Shown here: positions 17,191 to 25,411 of the stretch, in pieces
How the letters are laid out: every line of letters begins with the position of its first letter
How positions within the stretch are numbered: the first letter of the stretch is position 1
Assembly: GCA_937890525.1 (NCBI GenBank)
Contig: CALADI010000048.1
Coordinates: forward strand, 124,001-188,000
Source: an uncultured Clostridia bacterium
GTDB taxonomy: Bacteria > Bacillota > Clostridia > Oscillospirales > Oscillospiraceae
Direction: 5' to 3'
DNA length: 64,000 nt
The notes under the pieces: generated by a model
Database searches by the model: none
What the model was told of the DNA's origin: nothing
Seen by the model: only the letters and a program-made list of their open reading frames with translations
Program-made: the position numbers and the translations under genes

Positions 17191-17225
17191 AAAAATCTCC
17201 ACCCCATTCGGGGTGGAGATTTTTT
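17191..17225 (+). terminator. tRNA-Ser terminator
   Basis: AAAAATCTCCACCCC-ATTC-GGGGTGGAGATTTTT, a 15-bp perfect stem directly after the CCA end. Confidence 0.95.
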
Positions 17226-17279
17226 GATGAAGAAGGTGGATTCGAAAGGACGGCCCGACCGGAGGGAGGGCAAAAAAGT

Positions 17280-17617
17280 GTCCGGCGGACACTTTTTTCG
17301 TCCGTGGGAGAATCCACAGCCTTATGAACGCACCCGGTACGGGTGTGGGCAGAAGGCTGTCCAACGCCGCAAAAAAGCAGAATAAAAGCGCGCTCCGATG
17401 GCGGTCCCACCGAAGGGGTGCAAAGCGTCCGGTGGACACTTTTTTCGTCCGTGGGAGAATCCGCAGCCTTATGAACGCACCCGGTACGGGTGTGGGCAGA
17501 AGGCTGTCCAACGCCGCAGAAAAGCAGAATGAAAGCGCGCCCCGAGGGCGATCCCACCGAAGGGGTGCAAAGCGTCCGGTGGACACTTTTTTCGTCCGTG
17601 GGAGGATCCATCGCCTT
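17280..17617. repeat. 147-bp tandem repeat, two full units and a partial
   Basis: Units begin at 17280, 17427 and 17574, each 147 bases apart; the third stops after about 44 bases. Each begins GTCCGG-GGAC-ACTTTTTTCG. Inside each full unit are nested inverted repeats: GTGGGA...TCCCAC (17304-17309 with 17405-17410), CAGCCTT...AAGGCTG (17317-17323 with 17353-17359) and CACCCG-GTA-CGGGTG (17331-17345), the inner two separated by 7 bases on each side. Open frames crossing the array on both strands are low-complexity products of the repeat and are not called. It fills most of the non-coding stretch between tRNA-Ser and the ABC genes. Confidence 0.9.
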
Positions 17618-17649
17618 CTGCCATCAAGAGGAATTTACACCGCTGACCG

Positions 17650-17675
17650 ATATCCCCCGGCGGGGGATATTTTTT
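17650..17675 (+). terminator. terminator-like hairpin after the repeat array
   Basis: ATATCCCCC-GGC-GGGGGATAT followed by TTTTT. No gene reads into it except possible transcription across the repeats. Confidence 0.7.
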
Positions 17676-17685
17676 CTGCCCCAGA

Positions 17686-17717
17686 TAGTTGCAATAGCAA
17701 CTAAGCTATGATAGAAT
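17686..17717 (+). promoter_or_regulatory. ABC exporter promoter with embedded palindrome
   Basis: TTGCAA (17689-17694) and TAGAAT (17712-17717) are 17 bases apart. The -35 lies within the palindrome TAGTTGC-AATA-GCAACTA (17686-17703). Such a site resembles MarR-type operators, but no MarR gene adjoins it in this window. Confidence 0.72.
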
Positions 17718-17749
17718 AGTTAGAATTTGAGAGAGTAAGGAGGTATTTT

Positions 17750-19531
17750 ATGATTTTCGGCAAGCATATCAATCGGTACTATCTGAAGTACGCACCCTTT
17801 TTGCTGCTGGGCATGGTCACGCTGCTGGTGGTGGATTACACCCAGCTCATTGTGCCCAACTTGTACCAGATGGTCATCAACGGCATGAATACCGGCGCGG
17901 TATTCATAGACGGCGTCCGGGTGCCCTTTGACATGGAATTTCTGCTGGATCGGATCTGTATGCCCATGATCTGGGTGATCCTTGCCATCGTGGTGGGGCG
18001 GTTCCTCTGGCGGATCTTGTTCTTCGGCTCTGCCATCCGGGTGGAGACGGATCTGCGCAACGAGATGTTCCGCAACGCCAAGGACTTGAGCCGGGAATAC
18101 TATCAGGTGAACAAGGTGGGCAATCTCATGAGCCTGTTCACCAACGATCTGGACACGGTGCAGGAGTGCTTCGGCTGGGGCATCATGATGTTTTTGGATG
18201 CCCTGTTTCTGGGCGCCCTTGCAGTGGCGAAGATGTGGCAGATGGATGCCCGGCTGACCCTGCTGACCATGATCCCCATGGGATTGCTGCTGGCTTCCAG
18301 CACGGTGGTGGGAAGCTACATGATGAAGAAGTGGGACATCCGGCAGGCGGCGTTTTCCAAACTGTCGGATTTTGCACAGGAGAGTTTTTCGGGTATCTCC
18401 GTCATCAAGGCCTTCGTCAAGGAAGCCAAGGAACTGATGGCATTCAAGGAACTGAATGTGGAGAACGAGAAAGCGAATATCGACCATACCAAGGCAGCCG
18501 TTTTGCTGCGGATCTTGGTGGTGCTGTTCGTGGAGAGTGTCATCTGCATCATTCTGGGCTACGGCGGATATCTGGTGTATCAGGGGCAGTTCAACGCCGG
18601 TGAGCTGATGGAATTCATTGGCTACTTTACCGCCGTGGTCTGGCCCATCACCGCCGTGTCGGAATTGATCGACATGACCTCCCGGGGCAAGGCATCCTTG
18701 GATCGGATCAGCGAATTGCTGGATGCCAAGCAGGATGTCACCGACCGTCCCGGAGTGCCGGATCTTGCCGGCATCAAGGGAGATATCGAATTCCGGGATC
18801 TCACCTTCCGCTACCCCGACGGGGAATACGATGTGCTGCAAAATGTGTCCTTTACCATCCACGCCGGGGAAAACATCGGTCTGGTGGGCAAGACCGGCTC
18901 CGGCAAGACCACGCTGGTGGATCTGATCCTGCGCACCTACAATGTGCCCGACGGCACCATCTTCATCGATGGACACGATGTGAACGATGTGACCATCCGT
19001 TCGGTGCGGGAGGGCTGTGCCTATGTGCCTCAGGACAATTTCCTGTTCTCCGACACCATCGAGCACAACATTTCTTTCGGCGTAGAGGATTACGAGGAGG
19101 ATTCCATTGTGGAGGCCGCCGCTCTGGCGGATATCCACAGCAACATTTCCCAGTTCCGGCTGGGCTATGACACGGTGCTGGGTGAGCGGGGCGTCACCGT
19201 CTCCGGCGGTCAGAAGCAGCGGATCTCCATTGCCCGGGCGCTGATGAAAAATGCGCCCATTCTGATCTTGGATGACTCGGTGTCCGCCGTGGATACCAAG
19301 ACCGAGCGCACCATCCTCGCCAATCTCCACACCACCCGGGCGGGGAAAACCACCATCCTGATCGCCCACCGGATCTCCACCATCGAGCAGATGGACAAGA
19401 TCCTCTATGTGGAGGACGGACGGGTGGCCGCCTTCGGTCCCCATGCGGAATTGATGCAGACCTGCTCCGGCTATCGGAAAATGGTCGAACTTCAGCAGCT
19501 TGAGGAGGAAGGAGGGGATCACAATGGGTGA
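17750..19531 (+). CDS. ABC exporter half-transporter A, degenerate ATP site
   Basis: A 593-residue type IV ABC half-transporter: six membrane segments (about 15-310) and a C-terminal ATPase with Walker A VGKTGSGKTT, signature VSGGQKQR and Walker B ILILDDSV. The catalytic Glu after Walker B is Asp, the hallmark of the degenerate site in heterodimeric exporters such as TM287/288, LmrCD and BmrCD. The start codon at 17750 follows AAGGAGG. The next gene overlaps by 8 bases and encodes the partner. It probably exports drugs, lipids or peptides. The substrate is unknown. Confidence 0.9.
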   Translation: MIFGKHINRYYLKYAPFLLLGMVTLLVVDYTQLIVPNLYQMVINGMNTGAVFIDGVRVPFDMEFLLDRICMPMIWVILAIVVGRFLWRILFFGSAIRVETDLRNEMFRNAKDLSREYYQVNKVGNLMSLFTNDLDTVQECFGWGIMMFLDALFLGALAVAKMWQMDARLTLLTMIPMGLLLASSTVVGSYMMKKWDIRQAAFSKLSDFAQESFSGISVIKAFVKEAKELMAFKELNVENEKANIDHTKAAVLLRILVVLFVESVICIILGYGGYLVYQGQFNAGELMEFIGYFTAVVWPITAVSELIDMTSRGKASLDRISELLDAKQDVTDRPGVPDLAGIKGDIEFRDLTFRYPDGEYDVLQNVSFTIHAGENIGLVGKTGSGKTTLVDLILRTYNVPDGTIFIDGHDVNDVTIRSVREGCAYVPQDNFLFSDTIEHNISFGVEDYEEDSIVEAAALADIHSNISQFRLGYDTVLGERGVTVSGGQKQRISIARALMKNAPILILDDSVSAVDTKTERTILANLHTTRAGKTTILIAHRISTIEQMDKILYVEDGRVAAFGPHAELMQTCSGYRKMVELQQLEEEGGDHNG

Positions 19532-21410
19532 ATATCTGCCGATCTTGATCCTCGGCGCCATCATCGGCGTGTTCAGTCTGATTTTTCTGACGGTCTATCT
19601 GGCGGAGCTTCGCAGCCAGAGAGCCGGCCGTAAGGAGCGGAATATGTCCGACCGGGAGATCGTCACCCGGCTGATGCGCTACGCCAAGCCCTACTGGAAG
19701 GAGTTCATTCTGGTTTTCGTGGTGATGGTGCTGTCCATCGCCTATGATCTGGTGTCCCCGCTGCTCATCGGTCACATCCAGGACACGGTGAAGGGTACCT
19801 TTACCTTGGAATACCTGTTCACCATGGTGGGCATCTACGCTTCCATTCTGGTGGTCAGCTTGATCTGCACCTATGCGCAGGCGATGATCCTGCAAAAGAC
19901 GGGGCAGAAGATCCTGTCGGCGCTTCGGGAGGATATCTTCGTCCACATCGAGTCGCTGTCCCATGAGCAGCTCAACAACATCCCCGTGGGCAAGCTGGTC
20001 ACCCGTGTGAGCAACGACCCCAACGCCATCTCCTATATGTTCACCAACATTCTGGTGACGCTGGCCAAGAATATGCTGGTGATCTTCGGGGTGCTGGGGG
20101 CGATGCTGATGCTCAACTACGCCCTGACGCTGATGGTGCTGTGCTTCGTGCCCTTTATCCTGCTGTTCACGGTGGTGTTCCGCACCTTCTCCCGGAAGGT
20201 GCACCGCAAGGTCAACGATGCCACCACCGACATCAACACCTATCTTTCGGAAAACCTGTCCGGCATGAAGATCACCCAGATCTTCAACCAAGAGCAGCGG
20301 AAAATGGAAGATTTTCTGGTGAAGAGCCGGGCGCTACAAACGGCGAAGAAGCAGCGGCTGCTGGTGTTCGGCATCTTCCGCCCCATGGTCTATATGCTCT
20401 ATATCAGCTCGGTGCTGTGCCTGCTGTATCTGGGCGCCAAGGGGTATATTGAAGATATCACCTTCTTCGGTCAGACCATGACCTCCGGCACGGTGGTCAC
20501 ATTCTATATGTACATCTCCAAGTTCTTCAACCCCATCCAGACCTTGGCAGAGCAGTTCGACACCTTGCAGCGCTCCTTCGCTTCGGCGGAGAAGATCTTC
20601 ACGGTGATGGATCTGGTGCCCCAGATCGTGGATGAAGAGCAGACCATCGAACTGGACGAGATCCGGGGCGAGATCGAGTTTCAGGATGTGTGGTTTGCCT
20701 ACAAGCCCGGCGAGTGGGTGCTCAAGGGGATCTCTTTCCATGTGGATCCCAAGCAGACCGTGGCATTTGTTGGCTCCACCGGCTCCGGCAAGACCACGAT
20801 TTTGTCGCTGATCTGCCGCAACTATGACATCCAGAAGGGCAGGATCCTTATCGACGGCATCGACATCCGCAGGATCAAGATCGCATCTCTGCGGCGGCAC
20901 TTTGGTCAGATGCTTCAGGATGTGTTCCTGTTCTCCGGCACCATCCGCAGCAACATCACCCTGCGGGATTCTTTCCCGGAGGAGGAGATCCGGCAGGCCA
21001 TCCGCTATGTCAACGCAGATTCCTTCATCGACAAGCTGGACAACGGTCTGGACGAGGTGGTGCGCGAGCGGGGCAACAACTTCTCCGCCGGTCAGCGGCA
21101 GCTGCTCAGCTTCGCCAGAACCATCCTGCACAAGCCCGCCGTGATGATCTTGGACGAGGCCACCGCCAACATCGACACCGAAACGGAGATCCTGATCCAG
21201 GACTCGCTGGAGAAGATGAAGAACATCGGCACCATGCTCATCGTTGCCCACCGGCTGTCCACCATCCAGCATTCGGACAACATCATCCTGCTGTCCCAAG
21301 GGCAGATCGTGGAGCAGGGCAATCACCAGCAGCTTCTTCAGCAGAAGGGGCGCTATTACCAGCTCTACACCCTGCAATACAGCAAAGAGCAGCTCAGCGC
21401 TCAGGACTGA
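19524..21410 (+). CDS. ABC exporter half-transporter B, canonical Walker B
   Basis: A 628-residue partner of the preceding protein. It has an extra N-terminal hydrophobic segment (about 1-30), then six membrane segments and an ATPase with GSTGSGKTT, signature FSAGQRQ and Walker B MILDEATANID with the catalytic Glu kept. One subunit with Asp and one with Glu predicts a heterodimer with a single hydrolysing site. ATG 19524 follows GGAGGGG and overlaps the upstream gene's end by 8 bases, so translation is coupled. It ends at a strong terminator. Confidence 0.91.
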   Translation: MGEYLPILILGAIIGVFSLIFLTVYLAELRSQRAGRKERNMSDREIVTRLMRYAKPYWKEFILVFVVMVLSIAYDLVSPLLIGHIQDTVKGTFTLEYLFTMVGIYASILVVSLICTYAQAMILQKTGQKILSALREDIFVHIESLSHEQLNNIPVGKLVTRVSNDPNAISYMFTNILVTLAKNMLVIFGVLGAMLMLNYALTLMVLCFVPFILLFTVVFRTFSRKVHRKVNDATTDINTYLSENLSGMKITQIFNQEQRKMEDFLVKSRALQTAKKQRLLVFGIFRPMVYMLYISSVLCLLYLGAKGYIEDITFFGQTMTSGTVVTFYMYISKFFNPIQTLAEQFDTLQRSFASAEKIFTVMDLVPQIVDEEQTIELDEIRGEIEFQDVWFAYKPGEWVLKGISFHVDPKQTVAFVGSTGSGKTTILSLICRNYDIQKGRILIDGIDIRRIKIASLRRHFGQMLQDVFLFSGTIRSNITLRDSFPEEEIRQAIRYVNADSFIDKLDNGLDEVVRERGNNFSAGQRQLLSFARTILHKPAVMILDEATANIDTETEILIQDSLEKMKNIGTMLIVAHRLSTIQHSDNIILLSQGQIVEQGNHQQLLQQKGRYYQLYTLQYSKEQLSAQD

Positions 21411-21416
21411 TCCTTC

Positions 21417-21452
21417 GGCGTCCCCGGCAAAATCCGCCGGGGGCGCCTTTTT
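21417..21452 (+). terminator. terminator of the ABC exporter pair
   Basis: GGCGTCCCCGGC and GCCGGGGGCGCC pair around AAAATCC; five T follow. Confidence 0.9.
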
Positions 21453-21475
21453 CCAACAATTGTGGGAAGTTGCGC

Positions 21476-21504
21476 TGGACTTACGCTCCGGTTTGGCATA
21501 TAAT
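21476..21504 (+). promoter_or_regulatory. promoter of the CDF transporter
   Basis: TGGACT (21476-21481) and TATAAT (21499-21504), 17-base spacer. Confidence 0.65.
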
Positions 21505-21540
21505 GGAAAGAATGATATGAAAAAGAACGGGGGTATCCTC

Positions 21541-22749
21541 ATGATCCGATTTTTGACCAAGCTGATCCTGCCCCAGCGGGCGGATCCGGCAGATCCTGCC
21601 GTCCGTGCCCGGGTGGGCAAGCGCAGCGGCATTCTGGGCATTCTTGCCAATGTGCTTCTGTTTGCGGGGAAATTGGTCATCGGCACGGTGTCCGGCTCGG
21701 TGTCTATCACCGCCGATGCCATGAACAACCTGTCCGATGCCACCTCCTCCATCGTCACCATCGTGGGCTTCCGGCTGGCGGAGCGTCCCGCCGACGAGAA
21801 CCACCCCTATGGTCATGCCCGGTTCGAGTACCTGTCCGGTCTTGCTGTGGCAGCCATGATCGTGGTCATCGGCTTTGAACTGGCAAAGACCTCCTTCGAT
21901 AAGATCCTCCACCCGGAGCCGGTGGTATTCTCCGGGGCGCTGGTGGCGGTGCTGCTGCTGTCCATCGGGGTGAAGCTGATCCTTGCCGCTGTCAACGGCA
22001 GCTTGGGCAGAGCCATCGACTCCACGGCGCTGCTGGCCACCGCCGCCGACAGCCGCAACGACTGCATCGCCACCGGGGCGGTGCTGCTCAGTGCGGTGTT
22101 CGCCCACCTGACCAGCATCAATGTGGACGGCTACGCCGGTCTTGCCGTTGCGCTGTTCATCCTGTATTCCGGCGCCAACATGGCAAAGGAGACCATCTCC
22201 CCTCTGCTGGGGGAGGCCGCCGACCCGGAGCTTCAGCGCACCATCGTCTCTGCCCTGCGCTCCAATGACAAGGTGCTGGGCTACCACGATCTGATGGTAC
22301 ACGACTACGGCCCCGGTCAGCGGTTCGCCAGCGTCCATGTGGAGATGGATATGCGGGAGGATGTGCTGACCTGCCACACCATCATCGACGACATCGAGCG
22401 TCAGGTGCTGGACAGCCATGGCATCCATCTGGTGATCCACTACGATCCCGTGGTCACCGACGACGAAGAACTGAACCGGATGCGCAGCAGCGTGGACAAA
22501 GTGCTCAAGTCCATCGACCCGCGGATCAGCATCCACGATTTCCGCATGGTGCGGGGGGATACCCACACCAACCTGATCTTCGATATGATCCTGCCCTATG
22601 ATCTGGATGACCAGCGCCAGCAGATCAAGCGCCAGCTGGACGCCGCCATCAATTTGGGGGATACCCAATACTACACCGTTATCACCTTTGATACCGGGGG
22701 ATTTAATGACGAGATGCTGTGGGAGAAGGGGAGCGGAACCTCCCTTTGA
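21541..22749 (+). CDS. cation diffusion facilitator (CDF) metal transporter
   Basis: A 402-residue CDF protein that exports divalent metal by proton exchange. Six membrane segments fill about 30-215. The metal-site motifs seen are ADAMNNLSDATSS in helix 2 and ADSRNDC in helix 5, and the conserved HPYGHARFEYLSGL between helices 2 and 3. The C-terminal cytoplasmic domain (about 215-395) is longer than usual, perhaps with a second ferredoxin-like unit. ATG 21541 is preferred to ATG 21517, which would be nearly leaderless from the mapped promoter. The metal is not predictable. Confidence 0.9.
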   Translation: MIRFLTKLILPQRADPADPAVRARVGKRSGILGILANVLLFAGKLVIGTVSGSVSITADAMNNLSDATSSIVTIVGFRLAERPADENHPYGHARFEYLSGLAVAAMIVVIGFELAKTSFDKILHPEPVVFSGALVAVLLLSIGVKLILAAVNGSLGRAIDSTALLATAADSRNDCIATGAVLLSAVFAHLTSINVDGYAGLAVALFILYSGANMAKETISPLLGEAADPELQRTIVSALRSNDKVLGYHDLMVHDYGPGQRFASVHVEMDMREDVLTCHTIIDDIERQVLDSHGIHLVIHYDPVVTDDEELNRMRSSVDKVLKSIDPRISIHDFRMVRGDTHTNLIFDMILPYDLDDQRQQIKRQLDAAINLGDTQYYTVITFDTGGFNDEMLWEKGSGTSL

Positions 22750-22774
22750 CACCGTCCCCGGTTTCTGATATACT
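22746..22774 (+). promoter_or_regulatory. trmB-mnmG promoter
   Basis: TTGACA (22746-22751) overlaps the TGA of the CDF gene; TATACT is at 22769-22774, spacer 17. Confidence 0.88.
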
Positions 22775-22809
22775 AAACCGAATCCATGTTCCGTAGGAGG
22801 ACACCTGTT

Positions 22810-23493
22810 ATGAGAATGAGAAAGATGCGAAATCTGGAGCCCCGGATGGAAAAGTGCGCCGATTTCAGAATTGTGGAGCCCCAGACCCGCAAGGGTGCAT
22901 GGCGGGAGCTGAAGCCCGGCTGCACCGGGCTGTGGGTGGAGGTGGGCTGCGGCAAGGGCAAGTTCACCGCTGAAACTGCCGCCGCAAACCCCGATGTGCT
23001 GCTGATCGCCGTGGAGCGCTGCCGGGAGGCCATGGTGGTGGCCATGGAGAAGGCAAAATCCATGGGCCTGACCAATGTATTCTTTATCGATATGGATGTG
23101 GCGTCCATCGAAGATTGCTTTGATGCATCGGAGATCGACCGCCTGTTCATCAACTTCCCCGATCCGTGGCCCCGGAAGAAGAACGCCAAGCGCCGCCTGA
23201 CCCACCGGGGATTCTTGGACAAGTACTGCCGTGTGGTGCGCCCCGGCGGGGAGATCCACTTCAAGACCGACAATGCCCCCCTGTTTGAGTACAGCGTGGA
23301 GGAGTTTGCCGCCTGCGGTTTGGAGGTCAAGAACCTGACCCGTGACCTCCATGCAAACGGCGTGGTGGGCATCATGACCGGCTACGAGGAGAAGTTCCAC
23401 GCCTTGGGCACCCCCATCAACCGCTGTGAGGTGGTGTGCAAGCCCTTCGTCCTGCCCCCGGAGGAGAAGAAGCAGCAGGAGGCAGAGCAATGA
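22810..23493 (+). CDS. trmB: tRNA (guanine-N7)-methyltransferase
   Basis: A 227-residue class I SAM methyltransferase that makes m7G46 in tRNA. The SAM site is VEVGCGKGKF; the family signature INFPDPWPRKKNAKRRL is intact. ATG 22810 follows TAGGAGG by 9 bases; an ATG at 22786 lacks a site. Its TGA overlaps the mnmG ATG (ATGA), so both tRNA-modification genes are translated together from the promoter at 22746. Confidence 0.96.
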   Translation: MRMRKMRNLEPRMEKCADFRIVEPQTRKGAWRELKPGCTGLWVEVGCGKGKFTAETAAANPDVLLIAVERCREAMVVAMEKAKSMGLTNVFFIDMDVASIEDCFDASEIDRLFINFPDPWPRKKNAKRRLTHRGFLDKYCRVVRPGGEIHFKTDNAPLFEYSVEEFAACGLEVKNLTRDLHANGVVGIMTGYEEKFHALGTPINRCEVVCKPFVLPPEEKKQQEAEQ

Positions 23494-25367
23494 CCCGCTA
23501 TCAGGCAGGAAGCTGTGATGTCGCCGTCATCGGTGCCGGTCACGCCGGCATCGAAGCGGCGCTGGCTGCCGCCCGGCTGGGGCTGCACACCATCCTGTTC
23601 ACCATTAATCTGGATGCTGTGGGCAATCTGCCCTGCAACCCCGCCATCGGCGGCACGGGCAAGGGGCATCTGGTGCGGGAGATCGACGCTCTGGGCGGTG
23701 AAATGGGCGTAGCCGCCGACCGCTGCTGCATCCAGTATCGGATGCTCAACCGGGGCAAAGGTCCTGCTGTCCACTCCCTGCGGGCGCAGGCCGACCGCAG
23801 AGCCTACCAAAGCTGCATGAAGCACACCTTGGAGCAGACGCAGAATCTTGAACTGAAGCAGGCGATGATCACCGCCGTGACAACGGATGCAGACGGCGTC
23901 ACCGGGGTGGACACCATGCTGGGCGCCCACTATGACGCCAAAGCGGTGATCCTCGCCACGGGCACCTATCTGGATGCCACCGTCATTACCGGAGAGAGCG
24001 TCTATTCCTCCGGCCCGGATGGAATGCACGCCAGCGTGGGGCTTGCAGATCAGCTCCGCACCTTGGGGCTACCCCTGCGCCGGTTCAAGACCGGCACACC
24101 CCCACGGGTCAACCGCCGCAGCGTGGACTTTTCCCAGATGGAGATCCAGCCCGGGGACGAGCAGATCGAGCCGTTTTCTTTCCGCACGGAGCATCAGATC
24201 CAGAATCGGGCGGTGTGCTACCTGACCTATACCAATGAGCAGACCCACCGGATCATCCGGGATAATTTCCACCGCAGCCCCATGTTCGATGGCACCATCT
24301 CCGGGGTAGGTCCCCGGTACTGCCCCAGCATCGAGACCAAGGTGGAGCGTTTTGCCGACAAGCCCCGGCATCAGCTTTTCATCGAGCCCTGCGGGCTGGA
24401 TACCGAGGAGCTGTATATCCAAGGGCTGTCCTCCAGCCTGCCGGAGGATGTGCAGCTTGCCATGATGCACACCATTCCCGGTTTGGAACACGCCGAGATG
24501 ATGCGCCCGGCCTATGCCATCGAGTATGAGTGCGTAGATCCCACCTGCCTGCTGCCCACATTGGAGGTCAAGACGATCCCCCGGCTGTACGGCGCAGGGC
24601 AGTTCAACGGCACCTCCGGCTATGAGGAGGCCGCCGCCCAAGGTCTGGTGGCGGGGATCAATGCGGCGCTGAAGCTGCTGGGCAGAGAGCCCATGATCCT
24701 GACCCGGGACACCAGCTATATCGGTATCCTCATCGACGATCTGGTGACCAAGGGCACCCAAGAGCCTTACCGCATCATGACCAGCCGGTCGGAATACCGG
24801 CTGCTCCACCGGCAGGACAATGCCGACCAGCGGCTCACCGCCATTGGGCACCGGGTGGGCTTGGTCAGCGACCAGCGGCTGGCGCGGGTCAACGAAAAAT
24901 ATGATGCGGTAGCAAAGGAATGCGCCCGGCTGGAGCGCAACGGCGTCCCTGCCGGCGAAGCGCTGAACGAGATGCTTGCCGCCCGGGAGTCCGCACCTGT
25001 GACCTCCTCTGCCCGGCTGGCGGATCTGCTCCGCCGCCCCCAGGTCACCTACGAAGATCTTGCTCCCTTTGACCCCGACCGTCCGGCGCTTGCCCCGGAG
25101 GTCACGGCGGAGGTGGAGATCCAAGTGAAGTACGCCGGCTACCTTGCCCGGCAGGAAAAGCAGGTGGCGCAGTTCCGGCGGGAGGAGAGCAAACACTTGC
25201 CGGCGGATATCGACTACAACGCCATCCACGGTCTGCGCCTTGAGGCGCGGCAGAAGCTGTCTCAGATCCGCCCCATGTCCGTGGGGCAGGCGGGACGGAT
25301 CTCCGGGGTCAGCCCGGCGGATGTGGCGGTGCTGCTGATCTATTTGGAGCAGCGGCAGCAGGATTGA
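23490..25367 (+). CDS. mnmG: tRNA uridine-34 carboxymethylaminomethyl enzyme MnmG
   Basis: A 625-residue FAD enzyme that, with MnmE, modifies wobble U34 of several tRNAs. Visible are the N-terminal FAD motif VIGAGHAGIEAAL, LPCNPAIGGTGKGHLV, GTYLDATVITG, the KTGTPPRV segment and the SEYRLLHRQDNADQRL motif. The length is normal. ATG 23490 overlaps the trmB stop and has AGGAGG upstream. mnmE is not in the window. Confidence 0.97.
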   Translation: MTRYQAGSCDVAVIGAGHAGIEAALAAARLGLHTILFTINLDAVGNLPCNPAIGGTGKGHLVREIDALGGEMGVAADRCCIQYRMLNRGKGPAVHSLRAQADRRAYQSCMKHTLEQTQNLELKQAMITAVTTDADGVTGVDTMLGAHYDAKAVILATGTYLDATVITGESVYSSGPDGMHASVGLADQLRTLGLPLRRFKTGTPPRVNRRSVDFSQMEIQPGDEQIEPFSFRTEHQIQNRAVCYLTYTNEQTHRIIRDNFHRSPMFDGTISGVGPRYCPSIETKVERFADKPRHQLFIEPCGLDTEELYIQGLSSSLPEDVQLAMMHTIPGLEHAEMMRPAYAIEYECVDPTCLLPTLEVKTIPRLYGAGQFNGTSGYEEAAAQGLVAGINAALKLLGREPMILTRDTSYIGILIDDLVTKGTQEPYRIMTSRSEYRLLHRQDNADQRLTAIGHRVGLVSDQRLARVNEKYDAVAKECARLERNGVPAGEALNEMLAARESAPVTSSARLADLLRRPQVTYEDLAPFDPDRPALAPEVTAEVEIQVKYAGYLARQEKQVAQFRREESKHLPADIDYNAIHGLRLEARQKLSQIRPMSVGQAGRISGVSPADVAVLLIYLEQRQQD

Positions 25368-25394
25368 CATATGGTTCACCTCCGGGCATAGAAT
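25364..25394 (+). promoter_or_regulatory. possible promoter of the M14 peptidase
   Basis: TTGACA (25364-25369) overlapping the mnmG stop, with TAGAAT at 25389-25394 (19-base spacer, longer than ideal). Confidence 0.5.
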
Positions 25395-25405
25395 ACCCGG
25401 AGGTG
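25377..25405. promoter_or_regulatory. inverted repeat covering the M14 ribosome site
   Basis: CACCTCCGGG and CCCGGAGGTG form a perfect 10-bp inverted repeat around nine bases. The right arm contains the GGAGGTG ribosome site of the next gene. In a transcript reading through from mnmG the site would be hidden; a transcript starting from the promoter between the arms would not contain the left arm. Confidence 0.6.
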
Positions 25406-25411
25406 ATTTTT

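Noticed and set aside
16996..17611. Overlapping frames of 113-196 codons across the tRNA-Ser region and the repeat array
   Set aside because: Their sequence is just the translated 147-bp repeat and the tRNA; several run on both strands at once, and none has a ribosome site.
17280..17617. CRISPR array
   Set aside because: The 147-bp units are contiguous and nearly identical throughout; there are no short repeats with unique spacers and no cas genes.
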